Shown here piece by piece: positions 53,806 to 61,299 of a DNA stretch of 64,000 nucleotides. Under the pieces are notes generated by a model. That model saw only the letters and a program-made list of their open reading frames with translations. It searched no databases and was not told the origin of the DNA. Each line of letters starts with the position of its first letter. The first letter of the stretch is position 1. The stretch is from Flavobacterium antarcticum DSM 19726 (GTDB taxonomy: Bacteria > Bacteroidota > Bacteroidia > Flavobacteriales > Flavobacteriaceae): contig NZ_ATTM01000006.1 in NCBI RefSeq assembly GCF_000419685.1, positions 62,001 to 126,000 of the forward strand, written 5' to 3'. A program made the translations under genes and the position numbers.

Positions 53806-54603
53806 ATGAATTCAACGATTAAAGACAAAAAACAATTTATTTGTCATTCAGGTGGCGCGACTGGTGCCGATACATATTTTGAGAAAATTGGAGAAAAATA
53901 TGGCGTTTTGACCAAAGCTTATTCTTACAAAACAGCTTCTCATAAAAGCAAAAATAAAGTAGAAATTAGCGAATCTGATTTTCAAGAAGGAATTAATAGA
54001 ATAGAAATTGCTGCAAAAACCTTAAAACGAAAAACGTATAATAAGTTTATGCCTTTACTTTCAAGGAATTGGCAACAAATAAAAAACTCAAATCAGGTCT
54101 TTGCCATTAGCGAAATTTGTAAAAGACCCGGTCTAGAATACGTCGCGGGCGGAACGGGTTGGGCGGTTCAAATGGCGATTGACAATAGAAAAGACGTGTA
54201 TGTCTTTGACCAAGAACAAGATGCTTGGTATAAATGGTCTTATGGAAAATCAAAATTTAATGTTTTGAAAAAGGTTCCTACCATTACTGAAACTAATTTT
54301 GCCGGAATTGGTGCTCGAAAAATAAAAGAAAATGGAATTCAAGCCATTAAAGATTTATATGAAGCAAGTATAACAGATTATAAGATGAAGCAACTAATTA
54401 TAGAGCTTACCGAAAAGCAGCACGGTAAAATGATTACACATCTGAAAAGAGGTACAGCTTTAAGTATAAATTCCGAAAGTTTTTCGGGTTTTGAAATTCG
54501 ATTGTGTTCTGTAGATGGAAATCTTTCCTCATGGGTAGAAGTTGAAATGCTTGGAATGATTGATTTAGGCGAAGTCAATTGGGATATAAAAGAAAAAAAT
54601 TAA
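53806..54603 (+). CDS. SLOG-like (nucleotide-binding Rossmann-type) protein with an added C-terminal domain
   Basis: The 265-residue protein has the motif CHSGGATGADTYFEKIGEKYG (about 13-33), the GG-x-x-G-A-D phosphate loop of YspA/DprA-like SLOG proteins. It then has QVFAISEICKR, VAGGTGWAVQMAIDNRKDVYVFD and FAGIGARKIKENGIQAIKDLYE. SLOG proteins bind nucleotide signals or nucleosides and are known partners of defence effectors. The last 85 residues (about 185-265) form a separate, unfamiliar domain with ALSINSESFSGFEIRLCSVDG. No effector domain such as a TM pore or nuclease is fused. Confidence 0.7.
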   Translation: MNSTIKDKKQFICHSGGATGADTYFEKIGEKYGVLTKAYSYKTASHKSKNKVEISESDFQEGINRIEIAAKTLKRKTYNKFMPLLSRNWQQIKNSNQVFAISEICKRPGLEYVAGGTGWAVQMAIDNRKDVYVFDQEQDAWYKWSYGKSKFNVLKKVPTITETNFAGIGARKIKENGIQAIKDLYEASITDYKMKQLIIELTEKQHGKMITHLKRGTALSINSESFSGFEIRLCSVDGNLSSWVEVEMLGMIDLGEVNWDIKEKN

Positions 54604-54649
54604 AGAAATTCAAAATGGTTACTTTTATAGCCAAACAAAAATCAATTGT

Positions 54650-55561
54650 ATGTCTAAACAAAGATTTATAAAACGATATTCACTAATTATTAATCTCGTT
54701 CGTCGAAAGCCGTCTTCTTTTGATATAATTAAAAAATACTTGCAAGAACAATCCATAATTGAAGAGGAAAATTTTGAAGTGGAACTGCGAACATTTCAAC
54801 GCGACTTAAAAGAAATCGAATCCTTATTTGGCATCAAAATTCGTAAAAATCGTGCAAAAGACGTTTACGAAATCGTTGAAAACTCAGATGAAGATTCAGA
54901 AAAACATGACAGATTAATGGAAAGCTTTGAAGTGTTTAACGTTCTAAATCTCTCCAATCAATTTGAAAATGAAATCATTGTGGAAAAACGAAAGCCGCTA
55001 GGTTTAGAACACATTTATACTCTTTTGTCTGCGATTAAGAAAAAACACGAAGTCCAATTTACACATGAAAAATATTGGACAGAAGAGGAGGAAAAACATC
55101 TAAAACAGGTTCAGCCAATTGCGTTAAAGGAAGCGCGCTTCCGCTGGTATTTGATAGCGAAAGACAAGAAAGATAATATAATTAAGACTTTCGGACTTGA
55201 CCGAATTTCAGATTTAAAAGTTTTAGAGAATACTTTTGTACGTACATCAAATTACGATGCCAAATCCGCCTTTCAACATAGTTTTGGAATCGTAACAAAA
55301 GAAAATGAAATTCCCGAAAAAGTAATTTTATCATTTTCGCAAAAGCAAGGAAAGTTTATAAAATCTTTCCCTCTACATCATTCTCAAAAAACAATAATTG
55401 ATAATGAAACTGAATTGCGAGTTGAATTGCTAATTCACCTAACCTATGATTTCATAATGGAATTATTGTCAATTGGGGCACACGTAAAAATTTTGCAACC
55501 TAAGATTCTACAAGAAGAGATTAAAAGGAGGTTAAATGAAACTTTAAGTTTATATAGTTAA
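54650..55561 (+). CDS. WYL-domain transcriptional regulator (second)
   Basis: The 303-residue protein repeats the layout of the first WYL protein: an N-terminal winged helix (KQRFIKRYSLIINLVRRKPSSFDIIKKYL and LRTFQRDLKEIESLFGIKI), WYL core VQPIALKEARFRWYLIAKD (about 160-178) and WCX end PLHHSQKTIIDNETELRVELL. The two are clear paralogues by order of motifs. It lies 46 nt after the SLOG-like gene and may control that gene or the VWA operon. About 635 nt without an intact gene follow. Confidence 0.86.
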   Translation: MSKQRFIKRYSLIINLVRRKPSSFDIIKKYLQEQSIIEEENFEVELRTFQRDLKEIESLFGIKIRKNRAKDVYEIVENSDEDSEKHDRLMESFEVFNVLNLSNQFENEIIVEKRKPLGLEHIYTLLSAIKKKHEVQFTHEKYWTEEEEKHLKQVQPIALKEARFRWYLIAKDKKDNIIKTFGLDRISDLKVLENTFVRTSNYDAKSAFQHSFGIVTKENEIPEKVILSFSQKQGKFIKSFPLHHSQKTIIDNETELRVELLIHLTYDFIMELLSIGAHVKILQPKILQEEIKRRLNETLSLYS

Positions 55562-55778
55562 AAATAAATTTTAAAATTCGAGAAAAATTCGATCGGAAAA
55601 ATTTTAAGAATATCTATTTAAAGTTATAGACTATTTCGATTTAGTCGATTATTTAAAGCCTGATCTTAATTTCAATTGCCCCAAACCCTAAAATTCTATA
55701 AATATTTTATCTAAACTTCTCATTCCCTATTACGGTAAAACTCATTTTCTAGATTTTTATTAGACTAGCTACATCTGA

Positions 55779-55803
55779 ATTATTATTATTATTATTATTA
55801 TTA
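55779..55803. repeat. (TTA)n microsatellite
   Basis: Eight or so uninterrupted TAT/ATT units in the gene-poor stretch 55562-56196. It lies between the second WYL gene and the relic at 55850. No function is suggested. Confidence 0.6.
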
Positions 55804-55849
55804 AGTAATCAATGCTGTACCGTTTAATACTAATAATCTTATTGCTGTT

Positions 55850-56060
55850 CATAAATGCATAAATCCTTCAACTTGTAACACTGCTTTTCAAATTTTCTTC
55901 TTTTGGAAATATTTTATTTGTCACAACCTAGGAGGAAATAGAAATGGTTCTATAAGATTCGTCAGCTTTACGTTAGTTTTACGATTAAATTCAATTTTTA
56001 AGCGGTTTTACCTCTTGTATCAAAATGATTTCATATCGTTCACGCAATTTTTCACAACTT
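55850..56060 (-). pseudogene. Decayed copy of the zinc-ribbon/HTH gene junction
   Basis: The DNA aligns by eye with 58470-58670, the 5' end of the zinc-ribbon gene, the intergenic part and the 3' end of the HTH gene. Shared stretches include TTTCTTCTTTTGG, GAAATAGAAAT, TTTTACGATTAAA and CTCTTRTATCRA. The start codon is lost (ATG to ATA), the Cys-x-x-Cys frame is broken, and the HTH part carries two stop codons. It is a relic of an older element end or of a duplication. Confidence 0.7.
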
Positions 56061-56123
56061 AATTAAACAAAAATCAAGTTACCTTCAATTCGACCAGTAT
56101 ATAAATTACCTAGAATCATCTTC

Positions 56124-56171
56124 TGCAAGCTTGCAAGAAATTCTCTTTCGCAAACCGTCGTGATACATTTG
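56124..56171 (+). promoter_or_regulatory. Promoter and palindrome upstream of the VWA gene
   Basis: TACATTTG (56164-56171) is an exact TAnnTTTG box, 25 nt before the ATG. The perfect 12-bp palindrome TGCAAGCTTGCA lies at 56124-56135, 28 nt upstream of the box, and may be an operator. Confidence 0.5.
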
Positions 56172-56196
56172 TACTATAATTCTAAACAAATATATC

Positions 56197-56853
56197 ATGA
56201 AAAACAAAAAAACACTTTACCATTTCGTTTTAGACAAAAGTGGTTCGATGAACGACTGCAGAGAAACAACTTTACATGGATTCAATGCACAGTTAGAAAC
56301 AATTAAAAGGCTGCAAAATGAATTTTCAGAGCAAAAAATCGAAGTGTCACTTACGATATTTGATCATGAAATAGATCATATTTTAACCCATGTCGGAGTT
56401 AGTAACTTTAAACCGCTGTCGTATAATCAATACTTACCATCTGGAACAACGGCATTACTAGATGCTATTGGAACTTCTATAAATCAAATCAGAATCAGTA
56501 ATGAAAGTGCGATTTTAAACGATGAAATGAGCGTGGTGATGGTAATTCTTACTGACGGAATGGAAAATGCAAGTAGAGAATTTACGTTCCACCAAATTGC
56601 TGCAACAATTGCACAATTAGAAGCTACAGAAAAATGGACTTTCACCTTTTTAGGAGCAGATATTGATGCGATGCACACCTCCAAAATGCTCAATATTAAA
56701 GCAGAAAATGTAGTGTCTTTCAACAAAAGCGACATGAATAAGATGATGAATGATGTTAGTGAAGGCATGCATTTATATTCAAAAAGCAAGGAATCTGGCA
56801 CAACGAAAAGGAATTTTTTGGATTTTATAAAAAATAAAGACCGCAGAAATTAA
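56197..56853 (+). CDS. von Willebrand factor A (VWA) domain protein
   Basis: The 218-residue protein is a single VWA domain with an intact metal site: FVLDKSGSMNDC (about 10-21, D-x-S-x-S), the Thr of LPSGTTALLDAIG, and VILTDGMENAS as the third MIDAS element. It has no signal peptide, so it acts in the cytosol. Size and composition recall TerY-like and phage-linked VWA proteins. VWA domains hold partners through a bound divalent ion. It is followed after 23 nt by the 379-residue gene, its likely partner. Confidence 0.85.
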   Translation: MKNKKTLYHFVLDKSGSMNDCRETTLHGFNAQLETIKRLQNEFSEQKIEVSLTIFDHEIDHILTHVGVSNFKPLSYNQYLPSGTTALLDAIGTSINQIRISNESAILNDEMSVVMVILTDGMENASREFTFHQIAATIAQLEATEKWTFTFLGADIDAMHTSKMLNIKAENVVSFNKSDMNKMMNDVSEGMHLYSKSKESGTTKRNFLDFIKNKDRRN

Positions 56854-56876
56854 ATAATAAATAGTAGTTTAGTCTA

Positions 56877-58016
56877 ATGAAAATCCATCTTTTGCGTTCG
56901 CCCGAATTCAGCCAAGAAACCTACAGTAATGTTTTGCAATTATTACAACAATACCGCGGACCTTTACAATTCGTTTCGAGCGGGAATGAAGATGGATTTT
57001 CTGAAGATTTTATTGAGGAGAAATTATGGCTTAATAAGGACTCTTTTGAACATAAAAAGTCAGTTTCTTTTTCTCATATTAACATGGTTAAAGAGTCTAA
57101 AATTTCATTTCCATTTAAAGAGAAAACAAAAACATGGAAACAACTTTTTACCGAATGCGACAATTATCGAAGGTTAAAAAATATTCCAGATGGAGAAATA
57201 GTCGTTCTTCTCACCGACATCGCTAATGATAAAAATTGGTTTGGCTCCGTTTCACCATCTATGAAAAACTATTTTATTCAAACTTCTAATTGGGAGCACT
57301 TCTTTGGAAACGGAATAGATATACGATTTCCTATTGCCTATGAAGTTATTATTTGGGTAATGCGCTATTTTATGTTTGCAGATAATGATGCAATTTTAAA
57401 GAACATTCATAACACCCCAATTGGTTGTATTATGGATTTTTGCAAAGATAAATCTCAAATTATTTTAAAAATGCGCACAGCAGATGTGTGTCCTACGTGC
57501 ATGACTCATTTTGTAGCACGAGATGTTTCAATTTTACTTTCGCAACAATTTTTTGATATTTTAGATGGAATAAGAAAGAGTATGACCTTTCGAGGTCGGT
57601 CCGTACTTTTGCATAAACCTAGTATATTAGAAATAAAAGGCCGTACTAAAAAAATATTCTTTGCCGATTTAGGAGGTCTTGAATTAAGATTAAATCCGAA
57701 AGAAAAAGCATTATTTCTATTGTTTCTAAAATATCCTGAAGGTTTGATTTTAAATGAATTACAAGACTTCCGAAATGAGTTGACAGCATCTTATTCTACG
57801 TTCTGCAATCATACCGAAAACGACGCTATTAACCAATCAATTTCAAATTTAATAAATCCATTTGAGCAAGATAGAGATATCGTACTATCACGAATAAACA
57901 AGAAAATTAAAGATACTGTTGGAGAGCTATTAATGGATTTTTATACTATTAAAGGCGAAAGAGGTGAACGCAAAAAAATTAAATTAGATCGCGAACTAGT
58001 GACATATTTGCCATGA
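56877..58016 (+). CDS. Unknown 379-residue protein paired with the VWA protein
   Basis: I do not recognise this family. The N-terminus (MKIHLLRSPEFSQETYSNVLQLLQQYRGPLQFVSS) is followed by a section with IPDGEIVVLLTDIANDKNWFGSVSPSMKNYF (about 100-130) and FPIAYEVIIWVMRYFMF. A Cys pair occurs in ADVCPTCMTHFVARDVSILLSQ (about 202-223). The C-terminal 110 residues (LNPKEKALFLLFLKYPEGLILNELQDF and SRINKKIKDTVGELLMDFYTI) look like a winged helix close to response-regulator output domains, so DNA binding is possible. It is in one transcript with the VWA gene. Confidence 0.6.
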   Translation: MKIHLLRSPEFSQETYSNVLQLLQQYRGPLQFVSSGNEDGFSEDFIEEKLWLNKDSFEHKKSVSFSHINMVKESKISFPFKEKTKTWKQLFTECDNYRRLKNIPDGEIVVLLTDIANDKNWFGSVSPSMKNYFIQTSNWEHFFGNGIDIRFPIAYEVIIWVMRYFMFADNDAILKNIHNTPIGCIMDFCKDKSQIILKMRTADVCPTCMTHFVARDVSILLSQQFFDILDGIRKSMTFRGRSVLLHKPSILEIKGRTKKIFFADLGGLELRLNPKEKALFLLFLKYPEGLILNELQDFRNELTASYSTFCNHTENDAINQSISNLINPFEQDRDIVLSRINKKIKDTVGELLMDFYTIKGERGERKKIKLDRELVTYLP

Positions 58017-58136
58017 CATATAAGAACAACTATTTATTTCTGTAATGGTTCGACAGTGTTATAGTAACTTTTTTTTGTTCATCCGTTCCTATTTATTTTA
58101 GTGCTGACGATTTTTTATTTTTTAGAAGTCACGTGA

Positions 58137-58565
58137 TTAACGTCGATTAGAAAGGTAAACGACTTGTTGCGTATCCAAATCGTAAAAGGGTTTTGCACCA
58201 TTTAAATGTTGCGAAAGATTCAATATTGGATAATAGCGAGTAAGTAGCAGATCTTTAACCTCCTGTAAATCTTTTTTTGTAGCAGGTTTGTTTTCTTCTC
58301 TTATAAATAAATTTGTAGCCAAATTGGCCGCTAAAACTCCAGCGGCCGCATTCCCTACTCCCGCCAAACTCATCGTGTCAATTTTCGTTGGTTTGGTTAT
58401 AGTCGATTCGTTTGTAGTAATGGATGGCAAAGCTACAGTTGCAGCATTCTTTCTTTTCATGAAAGCATTTGTCCTACAACTGTTGCTACAGTACTTTTGA
58501 AAATTTCTTCTTTTGGGTGTATATTCTTTGCCACAATAGTGACAGAAATAGAAATAGGTGTCCAT
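58137..58565 (-). CDS. Zinc-ribbon protein of the integrase module
   Basis: The 142-residue protein starts MDTYFYFCHYCGKEYTPKRRNFQKYCSNSCRTNAF, a treble-clef zinc ribbon with CxxC and CxxxC pairs. A Ser/Thr-rich linker follows, then a short small-residue hydrophobic part (LAGVGNAAAGVLAANLATNLF, about 68-88) that could be a single membrane helix. The end is charged with LNGAKPFYDLDTQQVVYL. It follows the HTH gene in the same direction. A decayed copy of its 5' end lies at 55850-56060. The function is unknown. Confidence 0.7.
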   Translation of the reverse strand: MDTYFYFCHYCGKEYTPKRRNFQKYCSNSCRTNAFMKRKNAATVALPSITTNESTITKPTKIDTMSLAGVGNAAAGVLAANLATNLFIREENKPATKKDLQEVKDLLLTRYYPILNLSQHLNGAKPFYDLDTQQVVYLSNRR

Positions 58566-58617
58566 TATGCGTCAGTTTTACGTTTGTTTTACGATTAAAG
58601 TTAATTTATAGTCGATT

Positions 58618-58905
58618 TTATCTCTTATATCGAGCTGATTTCACCTCATTCATGGACTTCTCTAAACTCTCATTGGTAATTAGAATTCTATTACCAATCT
58701 TAAATGCTTGCAAGATTCCTTTGTCAATATAATTTCTAACAGTTAAAGTACTTACCTTTAATTCTAAGGCTGTTTCCTTGATCGTGTAATGTTTTTTTCT
58801 GGTTTTCGCCAATTCCTTTTTAGAGTAATATTCTTGAATAGCGATGTCAACAGAAGATTTAATAATATCTTCCAACATTTCTGGAGTTGTAATAACTAGT
58901 TTCAT
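58618..58905 (-). CDS. Small HTH protein, excisionase-like (HTH_17)
   Basis: The 95-residue protein has an N-terminal helix (TTPEMLEDIIKSSVDIAIQEYYSKKELA) and then HYTIKETALELKVSTLTVRNYIDKGILQAFKIGNRILITNESLEKSM (about 39-85). This is the MerR-like winged helix of Xis and related DNA-binding proteins. Its place beside the integrase, with an inverted repeat and a decamer array upstream, supports a role as recombination direction factor or element repressor. Confidence 0.8.
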   Translation of the reverse strand: MKLVITTPEMLEDIIKSSVDIAIQEYYSKKELAKTRKKHYTIKETALELKVSTLTVRNYIDKGILQAFKIGNRILITNESLEKSMNEVKSARYKR

Positions 58906-58924
58906 AATTTTAAAATTTAATTAT

Positions 58925-58957
58925 GCAAACTACCTATGTGCACGTAGGCGGTTTTGC
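58925..58957. repeat. Inverted repeat upstream of the HTH gene
   Basis: CCTATGTGCACGTAGG (58933-58948) is palindromic apart from two transitions, and the flanks GCAAAC and GTTTTGC extend the pairing. It lies 20-50 nt before the HTH start codon and may be its operator or a leader hairpin. Confidence 0.5.
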
Positions 58958-59060
58958 TTGATTGATAATAATTTATTTAATCAGTAAATGCGATGACAAG
59001 AACGGAATGTTAGTGTCTGCATAACTTTTACAAATATTATATAATCAATATTTCCATCTA

Positions 59061-59130
59061 CAACCTTGTGCGACTTTGTGCGACCTTTTACGACCTTGTG
59101 CGACCTTGTGCGACCTTGTGTGACCTTTGC
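59061..59130. repeat. Seven-unit tandem decamer array
   Basis: Consecutive 10-nt units read CAACCTTGTG, CGACTTTGTG, CGACCTTTTA, CGACCTTGTG (three times) and TGACCTTTGC. The consensus is CGACCTTGTG. A 10-bp period places each unit on the same face of the helix. It lies between the Xis-like and integrase genes and is probably a protein-binding array for excision, control or replication. Confidence 0.75.
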
Positions 59131-59271
59131 GTGGAATTAACCTAAATAAACTGTTACAGATTACTGTTAAGTGTTTCAAAAAAGGAAGATATTTGGATTA
59201 ACTTAAACGCCTATAAATATTTTGTTAATTTAAAAAGCAAGTTGTTGACCGCAAACAATTAAAAATTTTAA

Positions 59272-60534
59272 TTACGCTCCAATTATTTTTTTCAATGGAA
59301 TCTCAATGTCAAAAACCTCATCCATTGCTTCCTTTTTTTCAGGTTCACTCACTTGATAATACTGATTCAATGTTTTCATATCGCTATGACCCGTAATTGA
59401 AGCAATAAGTTTGTCACTTTTCCCTTGACGCTTCATCATTGTTATAAACGTCCGTCTTGCAGTGTGTGTACTTATTCGATTATAGAAAAATAGTTCTTCT
59501 TTTATGTTTTCTTTCCCCTTGGTAGTGACTTTTTGAACTTTATGGTTATATTCTAATTCTTGAAACACTTCTTTTATATACTCATTATGCTTTTGATTTT
59601 TAATCAGCGGAAGTTCATAATCGTATTTTTTGAGGATAAATCTAGCAATACTGGTCAACGGAATTTCTCGAGCTTCCTTAGTTTCGTCCTTATCTTCTTT
59701 GAGTATTATATAATCATTAATTACGTTAGATTTTGAAATTAGAGATAGCTCTCCAAAACGCATTCCAGTAACACATGCAAAAACAAAGACGTCGCGGACT
59801 TTTTCTAACCTTTCACTTTTAAATTCATGCTTCATCAACTTTCCTAAATCTTCAATTGTGAGTGCGATTTGATTTGTTATTACTCGTTCAACTTTCTTAA
59901 ATTCAATGAAAGCATCGTTGTACGTAAATTTATTTTTTTTAGCCCAAAACATAAAACTCTTAAATAGGCCAAGATTTCTCGAATACGTATTATTGATGTG
60001 TTCCAAATCATCCATACAATAGGTTGTGAATTCTCTGTGAAATGCAGGATTAATATTACTAAAAGTTAGCTTGTAATTTCTTGTAGCTTCAAATTTTTTA
60101 AGAATATTTTTAATGTTTGTATATCGTTTTACGGTAGCTTCTGACCACTCTTTACCTTGTTTCTTTTCAGCCATAAATTGATCATAAGCATCGAAGAAAA
60201 TATTTTTCCCTTTAACGGTCTTTTTAAAATGTTCATCGAAACTCTTTTTTAGAATTTGAGAAGTAAATGGCTCGTTGATCCTTTTATATAAACCTTCCGT
60301 TTCTAAAAATAAATCGGAATAACGATTTAATTGTTTTTTTATGCTTTCTGAAAATTTTGATTTATTTTTACTAGCAGTAAATACAAATCGGTTTTCGAAG
60401 TCCCAGTTTTTAGGAATGATTTTTTCTCCTGTAGAATAAACGAATTTTTTGTTCTCTTCCTTAAAATAACAGGAAAACAATATTAGTGATTCTGATTCAG
60501 ATTTGGGCTCTTTCACATTAAATGTATATTTCAT
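59272..60534 (-). CDS. Tyrosine-type site-specific integrase
   Basis: The 420-residue recombinase has the Bacteroidota layout: an arm-binding domain (about 1-105, starting KYTFNVKEPKSESESLILFSCYF), a SAM-like core-binding domain (about 110-215) and a catalytic domain with all key residues: Arg259 in VTGMRFGELS, His357-x-x-Arg360 in STHTARRTF, His383 in TGHSD, and Tyr392/393 in LNQYYQV. It would integrate the element at the ssrA 3' end and remove it with the Xis-like helper. It lies about 140 nt inside attR. Confidence 0.94.
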   Translation of the reverse strand: MKYTFNVKEPKSESESLILFSCYFKEENKKFVYSTGEKIIPKNWDFENRFVFTASKNKSKFSESIKKQLNRYSDLFLETEGLYKRINEPFTSQILKKSFDEHFKKTVKGKNIFFDAYDQFMAEKKQGKEWSEATVKRYTNIKNILKKFEATRNYKLTFSNINPAFHREFTTYCMDDLEHINNTYSRNLGLFKSFMFWAKKNKFTYNDAFIEFKKVERVITNQIALTIEDLGKLMKHEFKSERLEKVRDVFVFACVTGMRFGELSLISKSNVINDYIILKEDKDETKEAREIPLTSIARFILKKYDYELPLIKNQKHNEYIKEVFQELEYNHKVQKVTTKGKENIKEELFFYNRISTHTARRTFITMMKRQGKSDKLIASITGHSDMKTLNQYYQVSEPEKKEAMDEVFDIEIPLKKIIGA

Positions 60535-60537
60535 CCA

Positions 60538-60556
60538 GTTGACAATTTAGTTGACA
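60538..60556 (+). repeat. Paired GTTGACA motifs at the right end (possible integrase arm sites)
   Basis: GTTGACA at 60538-60544 and 60550-60556, the same orientation and 12-nt period as the pair at 34406-34424. The pair touches the integrase start codon, so integrase bound here could also limit its own synthesis. Confidence 0.55.
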
Positions 60557-60676
60557 GTTTTGCTTTATTTACCTATAAAAACGCAATAACATCAAATGTA
60601 ACGAATCCAGCCAAAACAAGTGCTAACAGTTGATTATTAGTTATTAACATACTAAATCAGTATACTTCAAGACATA

Positions 60677-60691
60677 CTCCCCGACTCCACT
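60677..60691 (+). repeat. attR: right attachment repeat
   Basis: CTCCCCGACTCCACT is an exact copy of the tmRNA 3' end at 34348-34362. The rest of the tmRNA is absent here, as expected when an element inserts into the 3' end and rebuilds the gene at one side. Confidence 0.85.
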
Positions 60692-60709
60692 AAAACTTTA
60701 TTTAAGTTC

Positions 60710-60744
60710 AAAAGCCTGTAAATTATAATTTACAGGCTTTTTTA
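60710..60744. terminator. Probable original ssrA terminator, displaced by the island
   Basis: AAAAGCCTGTAAAT, loop TATA, ATTTACAGGCTTTT: a perfect 14-bp stem followed by TTT, 18 nt after attR. Before insertion it would have lain directly behind ssrA. Confidence 0.8.
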
Positions 60745-60836
60745 GATTTAGAACTCACGACTTTAAATTTATAATTACTTTGAATAAAATTTAGCAACCT
60801 CGAGTTTAAATTTAAAGTTATATTAGTTTGCATTTT

Positions 60837-61295
60837 TTAAGATCGCGCCTTAGCAATTCCCCGATCATACATTACAATACTTCCGGCAACCGATACATTT
60901 AAACTTTTTATGGATTTGAACTTTACTAAAAAGTGACACTTCTCAATCGCCTGGTTCGTTAGTCCATTGTCTTCAGCACCTAACAAATAAACACAACGTC
61001 TGGGATGCTCAAAAGTTTCCAAATCTTCTGCCCTTTCGTCTAATTCTACGCCAACAAGTCGAGCACCTTTTGGTAAATTTTTAAAGAAATCATCAAAATT
61101 TTCGTAGTGAAAATAAGGCATGGATTTTACCGCATTGTGCGTGTCACAAGCTTGTTTTGCGTAACGGTTTCCAATAGTAAAAATATAACTTGCACCAAGG
61201 TTCTGGGCAGAACGCCATAACACGCCCAGATTTTCTGGTGTCTTTCCGTTCAGTATGCCAATGCCAAAAAATTCTGTAGTAAAATTATCATTCAT
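60837..61295 (-). CDS. TrmH/SpoU-family RNA 2'-O-methyltransferase
   Basis: I choose the start at 61295 (MNDNFTTEFFGIGILNGKTPENLGVLWRSA, 152 residues) because an in-frame ATG 33 nt upstream would precede the likely promoter. SPOUT-fold motifs are NLGVLWRSAQNLGASYIFTIG (motif 1), CVYLLGAEDNGLT (motif 2) and LNVSVAGSIVMYDRG (motif 3), which form the SAM-binding knot. The small single-domain form fits tRNA or rRNA ribose methylases; the site cannot be told. Confidence 0.88.
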   Translation of the reverse strand: MNDNFTTEFFGIGILNGKTPENLGVLWRSAQNLGASYIFTIGNRYAKQACDTHNAVKSMPYFHYENFDDFFKNLPKGARLVGVELDERAEDLETFEHPRRCVYLLGAEDNGLTNQAIEKCHFLVKFKSIKSLNVSVAGSIVMYDRGIAKARS

Positions 61296-61299
61296 AGCA

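Larger units (their letters stand above)
34348..60691. mobile_element. ssrA-integrated genomic island carrying defence genes
   Basis: The element is bounded by 15-bp direct repeats, one in the tmRNA 3' end and one past the integrase. It holds a tyrosine integrase, a small HTH (Xis-like) gene, paired GTTGACA motifs near both ends, a type I restriction operon, DUF262 genes and a regulator/nuclease/ATPase block. No relaxase, conjugation or phage structural gene is visible, so it is a genomic island and not a self-moving conjugative element or prophage. The relics at 34488-34790 and 55850-56060 suggest older events. Confidence 0.88.

Noticed and set aside
55779..55803. (TTA)n tract as a phase-variation switch
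   Set aside because: It does not lie in a coding frame or between promoter elements, so length change would have no evident effect.
56197..56853. Tellurite-resistance (Ter) system VWA protein
   Set aside because: The size is similar to TerY, but no TerD, TerC or PP2C/kinase partner is present in the window.
59061..59130. CRISPR array
   Set aside because: The units are 10 nt and directly abutting, without spacers, and there are no cas genes.
34348..60691. Prophage or conjugative element
   Set aside because: No capsid, tail, terminase, portal, relaxase or Tra/Vir-type gene is visible; only an integrase and a Xis-like gene.
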